Part shown: positions 42,811 to 50,883 of the stretch, in pieces | How the letters are laid out: each line of letters starts with the position of its first letter | Position numbering within the stretch: position 1 is the first letter of the stretch | Origin: Rhodococcus sp. KBS0724 | GTDB lineage: Bacteria; Actinomycetota; Actinomycetes; Mycobacteriales; Mycobacteriaceae | Reading direction: 5' to 3' | Assembly: GCF_005938745.2 (NCBI RefSeq) | Contig: NZ_VCBX02000001.1 | Location: 825,501 to 889,500 of the forward strand | Length of the DNA stretch: 64,000 bases | Translations under genes and position numbers: made by a program | The notes under the pieces: generated by a model | Databases searched by the model: none | What the model saw: the letters and a program-made list of their open reading frames with translations, nothing else | What the model was told of the DNA's origin: nothing

Positions 42811-43991
42811 GCTCGATTGCATTGCGCGGAGCTGCTGCCGTCGTCGGAGTCGCCGAACACCATTACCGCCGGGGCGAAGGCCCGCACGGTGAGCAGCGGA
42901 TGACGCTGGAAGCAATAGTCGCGGCCTGCGCCGACGCCGGCATCTCGCCGCGTGAGATCGACGGATTCGTCTCCTACGCAGGCGGTTCGAACGACGGTGC
43001 GGTCATTGGCGGCGCGCTCATGGTGAACGACGTGAAATGGTCGAACATGATGTGGGGCGGCGGCGGCGGGACCGTCGCTGCGGCCGTCAACAATGCCGTC
43101 GTCGCGATCGCGTCGGGGCAAGCTGACGTCGTCGCGGTCTATCGCGCGATGTCGCAGGAGGACACCGGGCGCCTCGGCTACGCCAAGTACCACTACGGCC
43201 CACACTTTCTCGCTCACGGAGTCGGCTCACCGGCTCAGGTCTGCGCCCTGCGCACGCAACGACTGCTCGAACATGACGGAGTGCCGCGCGAGGCGATGCG
43301 ATCACTCGTGCTCGCCGCGTACCAGCACGCCCAGAACAACCCCACCGCACAGGGATACGGCCAACCGCTCGATATCGACACCTACGAGAACTCGCGCCTC
43401 ATCACCGAGCCGTTCCATCTGTTCGACTGCTCGCGTGAGAGCGACGGGGCAGTTGCCTTGATTCTCGTGTCCGCGGAACGTGCCCGCGATCTTCGACAGA
43501 CCCCGGCCTACGTTCTGGCCGGCGCGCAGGGTGCGCCTGGCGGATACTCATCGATCATCGACAACGACAACCAGTACACGAGTGCAGGTTTCGCTGGGGT
43601 AGACGGCCGGCCCGGCGTCGCAGATCGACTGTGGGCGGCAGCCGGGATCGGCCCGTCCGACGTCGACGTCGTCCAGGTCTACGAGAACTTCTCCGGGCCG
43701 GCGGTCTCGGCACTGATCGATCACGGGCTGGCGCCGTCCGGCCCCGCGGCCGGCGACGTGCTGACCGTCGAAAACCTGACGGCACCGACTGGCAAGCTGC
43801 CGATCAACACCAGCGGCGGCAACATCGCCGATTCCTTTGTCAACGGCATGGGACTTGCAGTCGAGGCCGTGCGGCAGCTTCGTGGCACATCCACCAATCA
43901 AGTTGCAGATGCAAAGACGTCGTTGTTCATCGGTGGTCCGATGGCTCCGATCGTCAGCTCGACGCTGTTTGCGCACGCCGACGCGCTCTGA
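42807..43991 (+). CDS. Ltp2-like thiolase-fold retro-aldolase
   Basis: 394 residues. Thiolase fold without the nucleophilic Cys: the segment reads NMMWGGGGGTVAAAVNNAV. The C-terminal half has the Ltp2/SCP2-thiolase-like blocks QVYENFSGPAVSALIDHG and LPINTSGGNIADSFVNGMG. Ltp2 with a DUF35 partner cleaves a C-C bond of a beta-hydroxyacyl-CoA. By analogy this pair would release a ketone or aldehyde from a tertiary or secondary hydroxyacyl-CoA made by the crotonases. The aldehyde dehydrogenase encoded next, 29 bp away, could oxidise the released aldehyde. Confidence 0.88.
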   Translation: MSSIALRGAAAVVGVAEHHYRRGEGPHGEQRMTLEAIVAACADAGISPREIDGFVSYAGGSNDGAVIGGALMVNDVKWSNMMWGGGGGTVAAAVNNAVVAIASGQADVVAVYRAMSQEDTGRLGYAKYHYGPHFLAHGVGSPAQVCALRTQRLLEHDGVPREAMRSLVLAAYQHAQNNPTAQGYGQPLDIDTYENSRLITEPFHLFDCSRESDGAVALILVSAERARDLRQTPAYVLAGAQGAPGGYSSIIDNDNQYTSAGFAGVDGRPGVADRLWAAAGIGPSDVDVVQVYENFSGPAVSALIDHGLAPSGPAAGDVLTVENLTAPTGKLPINTSGGNIADSFVNGMGLAVEAVRQLRGTSTNQVADAKTSLFIGGPMAPIVSSTLFAHADAL

Positions 43992-44019
43992 GCTCATCGA
44001 ACCACCCGAAAGGACCGGC

Positions 44020-45480
44020 ATGGGAAACGCGGACAACACGAGCGTGAACAGGGAATCGCTGTTCATCGGCGGCCGATGGGTCGCGCCGCTGCAGGGCGCA
44101 AGCTTCGACGTCGTGGAGGCCGCGACGGAGAAGGTTCTCGGCACCGCTGCGATGGCCGGCGTCGGTGACATCGACGCCGCGGTGGCAGCGGCGCGGGAAG
44201 CATTGCGAGGCCCGTGGGCAGCGCTCGACAACTCCGAGCGCGCCGACCTGCTGGACCGGTTCGCGGCGGCTCTCAAGTCCCGAGGCCGCGAGACCGCGGC
44301 ACTGGTGAGCCGTGAGAACGGTATGCCTATTGCGTTGTCCGGCAGCGTCAACGGCTTCGGTCCGTCGGTCATGGTCAGCTACTACGCGTCGTTGATTCGG
44401 AATGCGCCCGCCGAGGACGTGCGGCCCAGTGCGTTCGGCGGTCGGACCGTGGTTCGAAACGAGCCAGTCGGTGTGGTTGCCGCGATCACCCCGTGGAACT
44501 ATCCACAACCGTTGGCTGCCATGAAGATTGCTCCGGCACTGGCTGCGGGCTGCACCGTCGTACTCAAGCCCGCACCGGAGACAGCGCTCGACGCGTATGC
44601 GTTTGCCGAGGCGGCAGAGGAAGCCGGTTTGCCGGCCGGCGTCCTCAATGTTGTACCGGCAGGGCGGGAAGCGGGTGCTTATCTCGTGGAGCATCCCGAT
44701 GTCGACAAGGTCGCGTTCACCGGTTCCACTGTGGCCGGGCGTGCAATCGGCGAGGTGTGCGGTCGATTGTTGCGACCGGTCACACTCGAGCTCGGTGGAA
44801 AATCCGCTGCAATCGTGGCAGATGATGCAGATCTCTCCGTTTTCGCCGCGGGTCTGCTGGGAGTCTCGCTGGTCAACAACGGCCAGACCTGCCACGCCAG
44901 CACCAGGATCCTTGCGCCGCGATCACGCTACGACGCAGTGGTCGAGGCGGTGACCGAGACCGTTCGCGCTCTGCGGGTCGGTGATCCACTCGAAAAGTCG
45001 ACTCAGATAGGACCTTTGGTCAGCGCGGCACAACGCGATCGTGTTCTCGGGTTCGTCGAGGACGGGCGGAGCGCCGGCTACCGCATCACGACCGGCGGCG
45101 CGGTGCCTTCCGATCAGCCGATCGGGTGGTTCGTCGAGCCGACGGTATTCGAGGGTGTCGACAACGCAGCGCGTATCGCCCAGGAAGAAATCTTCGGTCC
45201 CGTCCTGACGATCACTCCGTATGGCGACGAGGCGGAGGCCGTTGCCATCGCCAACGATTCCGAATACGGCCTCGGCGGCACGGTGTGGACCTCCGACGAA
45301 GAGCACGGTTTGGCCCTGGCGTCGCAAATCCACAGTGGCACTGTCGGAGTCAATCACTACGAATTGGATCTGGCAGCCCCGTTCGGTGGCGTCAAAGCAT
45401 CCGGACTCGGCCGTGAACTCGGGCCGGAAGGACTCCGGCCCTATTACAGCGCGAAGTCGATCTATCTCGCGACTCGCTGA
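44020..45480 (+). CDS. NAD(P)-dependent aldehyde dehydrogenase
   Basis: 486 residues, ALDH superfamily. N-terminal SLFIGGRWVAP, cofactor site AITPWNYPQPLAAMK, general-base Glu in LELGGKSAA, nucleophilic Cys in NNGQTCHAST, and EEIFGPVLTI near the C-terminus. ATG 44020 follows GAAAGGA; the upstream open frame lies inside the aldolase gene. It oxidises an aldehyde to the acid. Its place behind the aldolase-like pair suggests it removes the aldehyde product of C-C cleavage. Paralogue of 52931-54427 but not close. Confidence 0.95.
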   Translation: MGNADNTSVNRESLFIGGRWVAPLQGASFDVVEAATEKVLGTAAMAGVGDIDAAVAAAREALRGPWAALDNSERADLLDRFAAALKSRGRETAALVSRENGMPIALSGSVNGFGPSVMVSYYASLIRNAPAEDVRPSAFGGRTVVRNEPVGVVAAITPWNYPQPLAAMKIAPALAAGCTVVLKPAPETALDAYAFAEAAEEAGLPAGVLNVVPAGREAGAYLVEHPDVDKVAFTGSTVAGRAIGEVCGRLLRPVTLELGGKSAAIVADDADLSVFAAGLLGVSLVNNGQTCHASTRILAPRSRYDAVVEAVTETVRALRVGDPLEKSTQIGPLVSAAQRDRVLGFVEDGRSAGYRITTGGAVPSDQPIGWFVEPTVFEGVDNAARIAQEEIFGPVLTITPYGDEAEAVAIANDSEYGLGGTVWTSDEEHGLALASQIHSGTVGVNHYELDLAAPFGGVKASGLGRELGPEGLRPYYSAKSIYLATR

Positions 45481-45532
45481 CCTGCCAGAAGGGTCCCAGC
45501 CGCGCGCGCGGCGAGACGATTGGAGCAATTCG

Positions 45533-47968
45533 ATGACAACACCGACGACACCACTGACCGGGATACGCGTACTGGACATCACCGACGGATTGGGTGAGTC
45601 CACCAGCCGGTATCTCGCCGATCTCGGTGCCGAGGTGATCCGCATCGAGTTGCCCGGCGGATCTGCATCACGAACGGCCGAGCCGATTCGCGGCGGTGTC
45701 AGCATTCCGTTTGCTCTCCGCAATGCCAACAAACTTGGCATCGTGCTCGACTTGGAATCGGAGTCCGGCCGCGGCGAGCTCCGCGCTCTCGCTGCCGGGG
45801 CCGATATTTTGATCGAATCACTGCGACCGGGTTGGTTGGACGAACGGGGCATCGGCGCAGCCGAATTGACGGTGCACAACCCCGAACTCGTGTGGATGTC
45901 CATCTCGCCGTTCGGGCGCACCGGCCCGTACCGTGATTGGGCGGTTACCGAGCCGGTCCTGTATGCGATGAGCGGTGTGCTGTCGCGATCCGGGGCGCCG
46001 GGCAGAGAGCCGCTGCTACCGCCGGCGGGGTTGGCCGAGGGAACGGTGAGCGTGCACGCCGCTTGGGCGGCGCTGCTGGCCTACTACAACAGGTTGACCA
46101 CTGGCCGGGGCGACATCATCGACGTCTCCGCCTACGAAGTTGTCGTCCACGGGTTCGACCCGGGGTTCGGGACGCAGGGATCTGCCGCTGCGGGCCGAAC
46201 CGAGGACTTTCCTCGCGGACGGCCCAACGCCTCCAACTTCTACCCGGTCTTCGCGTGCGCCGACGGACAGGTGCGGATCTGCCTCCTGGCCAAGCGGCAG
46301 TGGCGATCGATGTTCGAATGGCTTGGTAGTCCAGAAGAATTCGCCGATCCGAAATACGACACGATTCCGGCTCGTTTTGCGGCGGCCGATCGGCTGCATC
46401 CGCTGATCGCCGAGTTGTTTGCCGGCGAGACCAGGGACGAACTTGTTGCCCAGGGCGCAGCGCGGGGTATCCCGGTCGGCGGCGTCCTGGCACCGAGCGA
46501 AGTACTTGCGGCTGAGCACTTCCAGGCGTCCGGCGCGCTGATCGACGCTGAAATCGCACCGAATCTGCATGCCCGGGTGCCGTCGGGTTACGGTTCGATC
46601 GGTGGGAACCGCATCGGTTTCCGCACGCGTGCACCACAACTCGGTGAGCATCAGGGGGCCGTCGCGGCCCGATCGAGGCCCTCGTCCGTTCCCGCCGCGG
46701 ATCGCGCATCCGGCGAACGCCCTCTCGCGGGGCTGCGTGTCCTGGATCTGGGCGTTGTCGTGTTCGGCGCTGAACTCGGCAGACAGTTCGCGGACTTCGG
46801 GGCCGACGTCGTCAAGATCGAAAACGCTAATTTCCCGGACGGTCTTCGTCAGTCGAAGCGCGGATCGGCGCTCGCTGCCTCCGTGGCCTGGGGGCATCGC
46901 AACAAGCGCAGCTTTGGCGTCGACCTGCGACGTCCGGAGGGACTGGCGCTGTTCCGCCAACTGGCTGCCGACGCTGATCTGGTTCTGGCCAATTTCAAGC
47001 CGGGCACACTGAAGTCGATGGGGCTCTCGTACGACGAACTTGCCGAGATCAATCCGCGCATCATCGTTCACGAGTCCAGTGCCTTCGGGAGTACCGGACC
47101 GTGGAGCAAACGCATGGGTTACGGACCGCTGGTACGAGCGTCCGGAGGAGTGTCGGCGCTGTGGCGATATCCGGATGACGCAGAAGTGCTGTGCGACGGG
47201 TCGACGGTCTACCCGGACCATATCGCTGCACAAGCGGGGGCCGTGGCAGTACTTGCCACGCTGATCCAGCGTGCGCACACCGGAACCGGAAATATCGTGG
47301 AAGTGGTGCAGTCCGATACCGCGCTTGTTCATCTGGGTAGTTTGCTGACCGCGGAGTCGCTGGCTCCGGGATCGATTGTCGCGTCGGGTAATTCGGATCC
47401 GTATGCTGCACCGTCCGGTGTCTTCGCGTGTGCCGGCGACGACGAGTGGTGTGTTGTCACCGTTCGTGATGACGAGGACTGGGCCAGATTGTGCGCAGTG
47501 ATCGGTCGTGAAGACCTTGTCGAGGATGTCGACTGCGCAACGTCGGCAGCTCGGGTGCTCAATCGGGACAAGGTTGATCATGTTCTTTCCCAGTGGCTTT
47601 CGAATTGGTCACCGGCTGAGGCCATGAACCAGTTGCAGGCTGCGGGAATCCCGGCCGGTGCGATGGTACGGCTTCCCGAACTGCTCACCGATCCTCAGTT
47701 GACGGCGCGCAATGCCTATACCGAGATCGAACATAGTCTGCTCCCAGCGAAACTACCGGCCGCAACTCGGCTGGTTCGCTTCGGCACCATCGCGGATCCG
47801 GAACTTCGGCAGGCCCCGATCGCCGGCGAACAGACCCGCGAGATCGCGGAATCCCTCCTCGGACTCAGTTCCGCCGAGGTCGACCACCTGGTCCGCACTT
47901 CTGTGCTGCAGCCGCCTGCCGACGACCGAGCGCATGAATCACGAAGATCAGCAGAGGAATTGGTCTGA
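45533..47968 (+). CDS. Double-length CaiB/BaiF CoA-transferase (two fused domains)
   Basis: 811 residues made of two CaiB/BaiF domains in tandem. The first begins LTGIRVLDITDGLGESTSRY with YLADLGAEVIRIE. The second begins near residue 395 with LAGLRVLDLGVVVFGAELGR and QFADFGADVVKIEN. The linker is Ala/Pro/Ser-rich. Such doublets replace the dimer of two identical chains with one polypeptide. The canonical catalytic Asp is not obvious in either domain (GPYRDWAVTEPVLYAMSG; GPWSKRMGYGPLVRASGG), so activity may be altered or asymmetric. ATG 45533 follows TTGGAGC; the upstream frame is inside the dehydrogenase. It is the last clear gene of the unit. Confidence 0.9.
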   Translation: MTTPTTPLTGIRVLDITDGLGESTSRYLADLGAEVIRIELPGGSASRTAEPIRGGVSIPFALRNANKLGIVLDLESESGRGELRALAAGADILIESLRPGWLDERGIGAAELTVHNPELVWMSISPFGRTGPYRDWAVTEPVLYAMSGVLSRSGAPGREPLLPPAGLAEGTVSVHAAWAALLAYYNRLTTGRGDIIDVSAYEVVVHGFDPGFGTQGSAAAGRTEDFPRGRPNASNFYPVFACADGQVRICLLAKRQWRSMFEWLGSPEEFADPKYDTIPARFAAADRLHPLIAELFAGETRDELVAQGAARGIPVGGVLAPSEVLAAEHFQASGALIDAEIAPNLHARVPSGYGSIGGNRIGFRTRAPQLGEHQGAVAARSRPSSVPAADRASGERPLAGLRVLDLGVVVFGAELGRQFADFGADVVKIENANFPDGLRQSKRGSALAASVAWGHRNKRSFGVDLRRPEGLALFRQLAADADLVLANFKPGTLKSMGLSYDELAEINPRIIVHESSAFGSTGPWSKRMGYGPLVRASGGVSALWRYPDDAEVLCDGSTVYPDHIAAQAGAVAVLATLIQRAHTGTGNIVEVVQSDTALVHLGSLLTAESLAPGSIVASGNSDPYAAPSGVFACAGDDEWCVVTVRDDEDWARLCAVIGREDLVEDVDCATSAARVLNRDKVDHVLSQWLSNWSPAEAMNQLQAAGIPAGAMVRLPELLTDPQLTARNAYTEIEHSLLPAKLPAATRLVRFGTIADPELRQAPIAGEQTREIAESLLGLSSAEVDHLVRTSVLQPPADDRAHESRRSAEELV

Positions 47969-48038
47969 TCCGTTGAACCCTCTGCGCGGTCGTCCCTGGT
48001 ATCAGGGGCGGCCGCGCAGTCGGTTCACTGAGAAGTGA
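47934..48038 (+). CDS. Possible 34-residue small protein, overlapping the CoA-transferase end
   Basis: ATG 47934 to TGA 48038 encodes a polar, Arg- and Trp-containing peptide (it ends GRPWYQGRPRSRFTEK). The first third overlaps the CoA-transferase gene in another frame and the end overlaps the convergent ABM gene by 14 bp. There is no clear ribosome site. It is listed only because it fills the otherwise empty gap. Confidence 0.2.
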   Translation: MNHEDQQRNWSDPLNPLRGRPWYQGRPRSRFTEK

Positions 48039-48324
48039 TCGGAGTCAGGTAGTGCGTCACACGCGGCGGACCTGCGAGAAAAGGTTGTAATATGCGGCCG
48101 CATTCACGGGCCTGCTCGGTCCGCGGGAAGGTTCGAGTGTGTGATTCGAGCGTTTCCCACCGAACCCGCAACAGGTATGTGTGCTTCCGGTCGACGCTGG
48201 GCATCAGATCGGCGCGCAGACATCCTGGCGCAGACTCCATCACCGGCTTCGCGAGATGGAACGCCGCTTCGAAGTCGGTTTCGCTGCCGGCGCTGACGGT
48301 CAGCATCGCGTGTTCTTCTATCAT
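48025..48324 (-). CDS. Antibiotic-biosynthesis-monooxygenase (ABM) domain protein
   Basis: 99 residues, a dimeric ferredoxin-like alpha/beta fold of the ABM type: MLTVSAGSETDFEAAFHLAK, then SAPGCLRADLMPSVDRKHTYLLRVRWE (given here as adjacent pieces), and a terminal strand RVTHYLTPI. Members act as cofactor-less monooxygenases, quinone or heme oxygenases, or have no known role. It lies downstream of the acyl-CoA dehydrogenase on the same strand but behind a strong stem-loop, so it may be expressed separately or by read-through. Confidence 0.82.
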   Translation of the reverse strand: MIEEHAMLTVSAGSETDFEAAFHLAKPVMESAPGCLRADLMPSVDRKHTYLLRVRWETLESHTRTFPRTEQARECGRILQPFLAGPPRVTHYLTPITSQ

Positions 48325-48346
48325 CGTGTCCCCGCTTTCCGGATAC

Positions 48347-48383
48347 GACTGTGGGGTGGACCGGTCCGGTCCACCCCACAGTC
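48347..48383. terminator. Intrinsic terminator with 16-bp perfect stem
   Basis: GACTGTGGGGTGGACC (48347-48362) pairs with 48368-48383 around the loop GGTCC. It follows the stop of the minus-strand acyl-CoA dehydrogenase (48393) and ends the Rieske/dehydrogenase operon. Confidence 0.88.
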
Positions 48384-48392
48384 ATGAGAGTG

Positions 48393-49544
48393 CTACGCCT
48401 TCAGTAGATCTCGGTGAATGATTTCCTTCATGATTTCATTCGTGCCACCGTAGATACGTTGGATGCGCGCGTCGATGTATGCCTTTGCGACGGGGTACTC
48501 CATCATGTAGCCGTACCCGCCGTGGAACTGAACGCCGGCGTCGTTGACTCGTCCCTGCAACTCTGTGGCCCACAGCTTTGCCTTCGCGGCGTCGACCGCC
48601 GTGAGCGTTCCGGCGTTGTGCGCACGGACGCAACGGTCGATGTATGCCCGGGAGACCTCGATCGCCGTCTGCAATTCCGCCAACGTGAAACCCAGGCCTT
48701 GGAACTCGCCGATCTTCTTGCCGAAGGCGGTGCGCTCCTTGACGTAGTCGAGCGTCCATCCGAACACCGCTTCCGCGGAGACCTGGGCGGCGATACCGAT
48801 GCCCAGGCGCTCGAGAGGCAAACTCTGCATCAGATAGGCGAAGCCGGATCCGAGTTCGCCGAGGAGGTTCTCCTGGGGAACTCGTACGTCCTCGAAGAAG
48901 AGTTCCGCAGTGTCCTGCGCGTGCAGGCCCATCTTGTCGAGTTTGCGTCCTCGACTGAACCCCGGCATTCCTTCCTCGACGACAAACAGGCTGAATCCAC
49001 GGGAGCCTGCGTCGGGATCCGTCTTGGCAAACACGATCACCAGGTCGGCCAGAATGCCACTGGTGATGAACGTCTTCGAACCGTTGATCACCCAGTCCGT
49101 TCCATCCGCCACGGCGGTAGTCCCGATGGCGCGCAGGTCACTACCCGCAACGGGCTCGCTCATCGCGATGGCGCCGATGGTCTCTCCGGTGACGAAGCCG
49201 GGGAGCCAGCGTCTGCGCTGTTCCTCGTTTGCGTGGCGGAGCAGGTAGTTGAGCACGATGTCGTCGTTGGTCGAGAAGCCCGACTGAAGGGCTGACGCTC
49301 CGACCCGCGCGATTTCAGCCTGGACGACCACGCGGAAGCGGTAGTCCACCTCGCCTGGTCCACCGTATTCTTCGGGGACGGACAACCCCAGGAGCCCTTG
49401 TTTGCCTGCGGCCAGCCAGGTTTCGCGGTCGATCAGACGATCGGCGTCCCACTTTTCGAGGTTGGGTACAACGTGCTTCTCGACGTACGAGCGCACGGAG
49501 TCGCGGAACAACAGATGATCGCTCTCGAACAGATCACTTTCCAC
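48393..49544 (-). CDS. Acyl-CoA dehydrogenase, LCAD-type
   Basis: 383 residues: AMSEPVAGSDLRA, NGSKTFITSGILADLVIV, ERTAFGKKIGEFQGLGFTLAE, HGGYGYMMEYPVAKAYIDAR and IYGGTNEIMKEIIHRDLL. As in the paralogue at 13999, the YGGT loop places the expected catalytic Glu in helix G (SLPLERLGIG). GTG 49544 is chosen because GGAG lies 9 bp upstream and the preceding reading frame runs into the Rieske gene. It is 16 bp downstream of the Rieske oxygenase, so the oxygenase and dehydrogenase are co-transcribed. That suggests hydroxylation of, or next to, an acyl-CoA chain or ring. Confidence 0.94.
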   Translation of the reverse strand: MESDLFESDHLLFRDSVRSYVEKHVVPNLEKWDADRLIDRETWLAAGKQGLLGLSVPEEYGGPGEVDYRFRVVVQAEIARVGASALQSGFSTNDDIVLNYLLRHANEEQRRRWLPGFVTGETIGAIAMSEPVAGSDLRAIGTTAVADGTDWVINGSKTFITSGILADLVIVFAKTDPDAGSRGFSLFVVEEGMPGFSRGRKLDKMGLHAQDTAELFFEDVRVPQENLLGELGSGFAYLMQSLPLERLGIGIAAQVSAEAVFGWTLDYVKERTAFGKKIGEFQGLGFTLAELQTAIEVSRAYIDRCVRAHNAGTLTAVDAAKAKLWATELQGRVNDAGVQFHGGYGYMMEYPVAKAYIDARIQRIYGGTNEIMKEIIHRDLLKA

Positions 49545-49560
49545 TTGCGTTATCTCCAAT

Positions 49561-50730
49561 TCAGTTCTGGTCGAGCAGCTTCTGCGTTTCGCGACGGAAT
49601 ACCTGGTTTGCGACCTCGTTCTGGCCAAGCACCATGCGGCCGGCACTTGCACTGGTCAGACCGACCTGGGAGTCGCGCAACAGTGGGAAATCCTCGGCAT
49701 GCAGGACGGCCAGGAGAATTTCCCAGTTCTTGTTCCAGCGGCGCTCCCACTTCTCTTGCGAAAACTCCGTCTTTTCGACGGGCGGAACCATCACACGCAT
49801 TTCCATTCGGCAACGCTGCGGATCTGTGGGGTGCGGCCGGAATGTCAGGAGCTGGAAGTGGTCGGGTTGACGAAGCAGCGTGCTGTTCGGGCCGACGAGA
49901 TGGCTCTCGGTCACGTCGTTCGCGAGGCTCCGGCTTCCGGGATCCTCCTCGATCCAGCGATCGATGGACTTACGTGGGGTGACGAAGCGGCAGTGGCGAC
50001 CGAAATCTTCGAATGCCATGACGTTTGTATGGATGTGCTTGGCGGCACTGTTCGGATGCGCGTACTGAATATGGTAGCCGTCGAGGAAGGCATCCTGCAT
50101 GAGCTTCCAGTTGACCGGCTCGTCGAAACCTTCTGCGCGGAAGCAGGTAAGCGATTCGATGTCGTAGCCAGACATGATCGCATCCATGTCCGGACCCAGC
50201 CAGTCGGCGACGTCGATGGTGGCGTCGGCGTCGTCCACCACCCAGATGAAACCGTGGCGTTCCTCGGTGGGCAACGAGATCAAACCCATGTCCGACTGAT
50301 CGGTCTCGCCGAACGTGTTCTCGCGGGTTATGGTGCGCAGGCTGCCGTCGGTGTCGTACGACCAGCGATGGTACGGGCACGAGAAGAGCCGGCAGCGACC
50401 CTTCTCTTCCTTCTCGACCATGGCGCCGCGGTGTCGGCACACATTCACGAGGGTCTTGACGCTGCCGTCACGCTGGCGAACGACGATGACGTTGTTGCGC
50501 GGCATCTGCAGGGTGAAGAAGTCGCCGGCCTTCGGGATCTCGGATCCGTGAGCGACGATCGACGGGACGCGTCCGAAGATGCGGTCGCGTTCGAGTTTGG
50601 CGATGTCGGTGTCCCGGAATTCCTCGGGGCGGAACCACGTGAGGTGTCCGAAATCGTCCGTGGTGTCGTTGCGCAAGTGATCCAAGGTCCGGCGAATGCG
50701 TTCCTCGCGGGGTGCTCCGACTTCAGTCAT
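49561..50730 (-). CDS. Rieske non-heme iron oxygenase, alpha subunit (paralogue of the 8598 enzyme)
   Basis: 389 residues. Rieske site C98-x-H100 and C118-x2-H121 (CPYHRW); iron site H220 and H225 in LDGYHIQYAHPN. It is clearly related to the enzyme at 8598-9788 over its whole length. It is the first gene of the minus-strand operon with an acyl-CoA dehydrogenase and is divergent from a GNAT gene. The 153-bp region between them contains two operator-like elements in opposite orientation. No beta subunit, ferredoxin or reductase is adjacent. Confidence 0.94.
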   Translation of the reverse strand: MTEVGAPREERIRRTLDHLRNDTTDDFGHLTWFRPEEFRDTDIAKLERDRIFGRVPSIVAHGSEIPKAGDFFTLQMPRNNVIVVRQRDGSVKTLVNVCRHRGAMVEKEEKGRCRLFSCPYHRWSYDTDGSLRTITRENTFGETDQSDMGLISLPTEERHGFIWVVDDADATIDVADWLGPDMDAIMSGYDIESLTCFRAEGFDEPVNWKLMQDAFLDGYHIQYAHPNSAAKHIHTNVMAFEDFGRHCRFVTPRKSIDRWIEEDPGSRSLANDVTESHLVGPNSTLLRQPDHFQLLTFRPHPTDPQRCRMEMRVMVPPVEKTEFSQEKWERRWNKNWEILLAVLHAEDFPLLRDSQVGLTSASAGRMVLGQNEVANQVFRRETQKLLDQN

Positions 50731-50769
50731 GGCTCGTCCTTACGTTGGTGTGCGTCTTGATTGCCGTAA

Positions 50770-50789
50770 ATCTAACTCATATAGGTTTA
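50770..50789 (+). promoter_or_regulatory. Putative TetR operator, island consensus site 11
   Basis: ATCTAACTCATATAGGTTTA is an almost ideal match, 40 bp upstream of the Rieske oxygenase start codon in the divergent promoter region. Confidence 0.62.
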
Positions 50790-50826
50790 GGTGTAAACCC
50801 TCGGTCATCTCGATTTCGTTGCGAAG

Positions 50827-50846
50827 TTTACCGATAGTCATTAGAT
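50827..50846 (-). promoter_or_regulatory. Putative TetR operator, island consensus site 12
   Basis: On the minus strand: ATCTAATGACTATCGGTAAA. It lies 37 bp upstream of the GNAT start, inverted relative to site 11, with 57 bp between their first bases. Confidence 0.58.
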
Positions 50847-50883
50847 TTAGGGCACAAGATGGGCAGATAAGGAGCGATGGACG

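Noticed and set aside
40497..43991. Calling the proteins at 40497 and 42807 acetyl-CoA acetyltransferases
   Set aside because: Both have the thiolase fold but lack the nucleophilic Cys, so they are described as TLP1-like and Ltp2-like instead.
46016..47581. 521-codon minus-strand open frame inside the double CoA-transferase gene
   Set aside because: An antisense shadow of a high-GC coding region. The plus-strand frame has two recognisable CaiB domains; the antisense product has no recognisable motif and no ribosome site.
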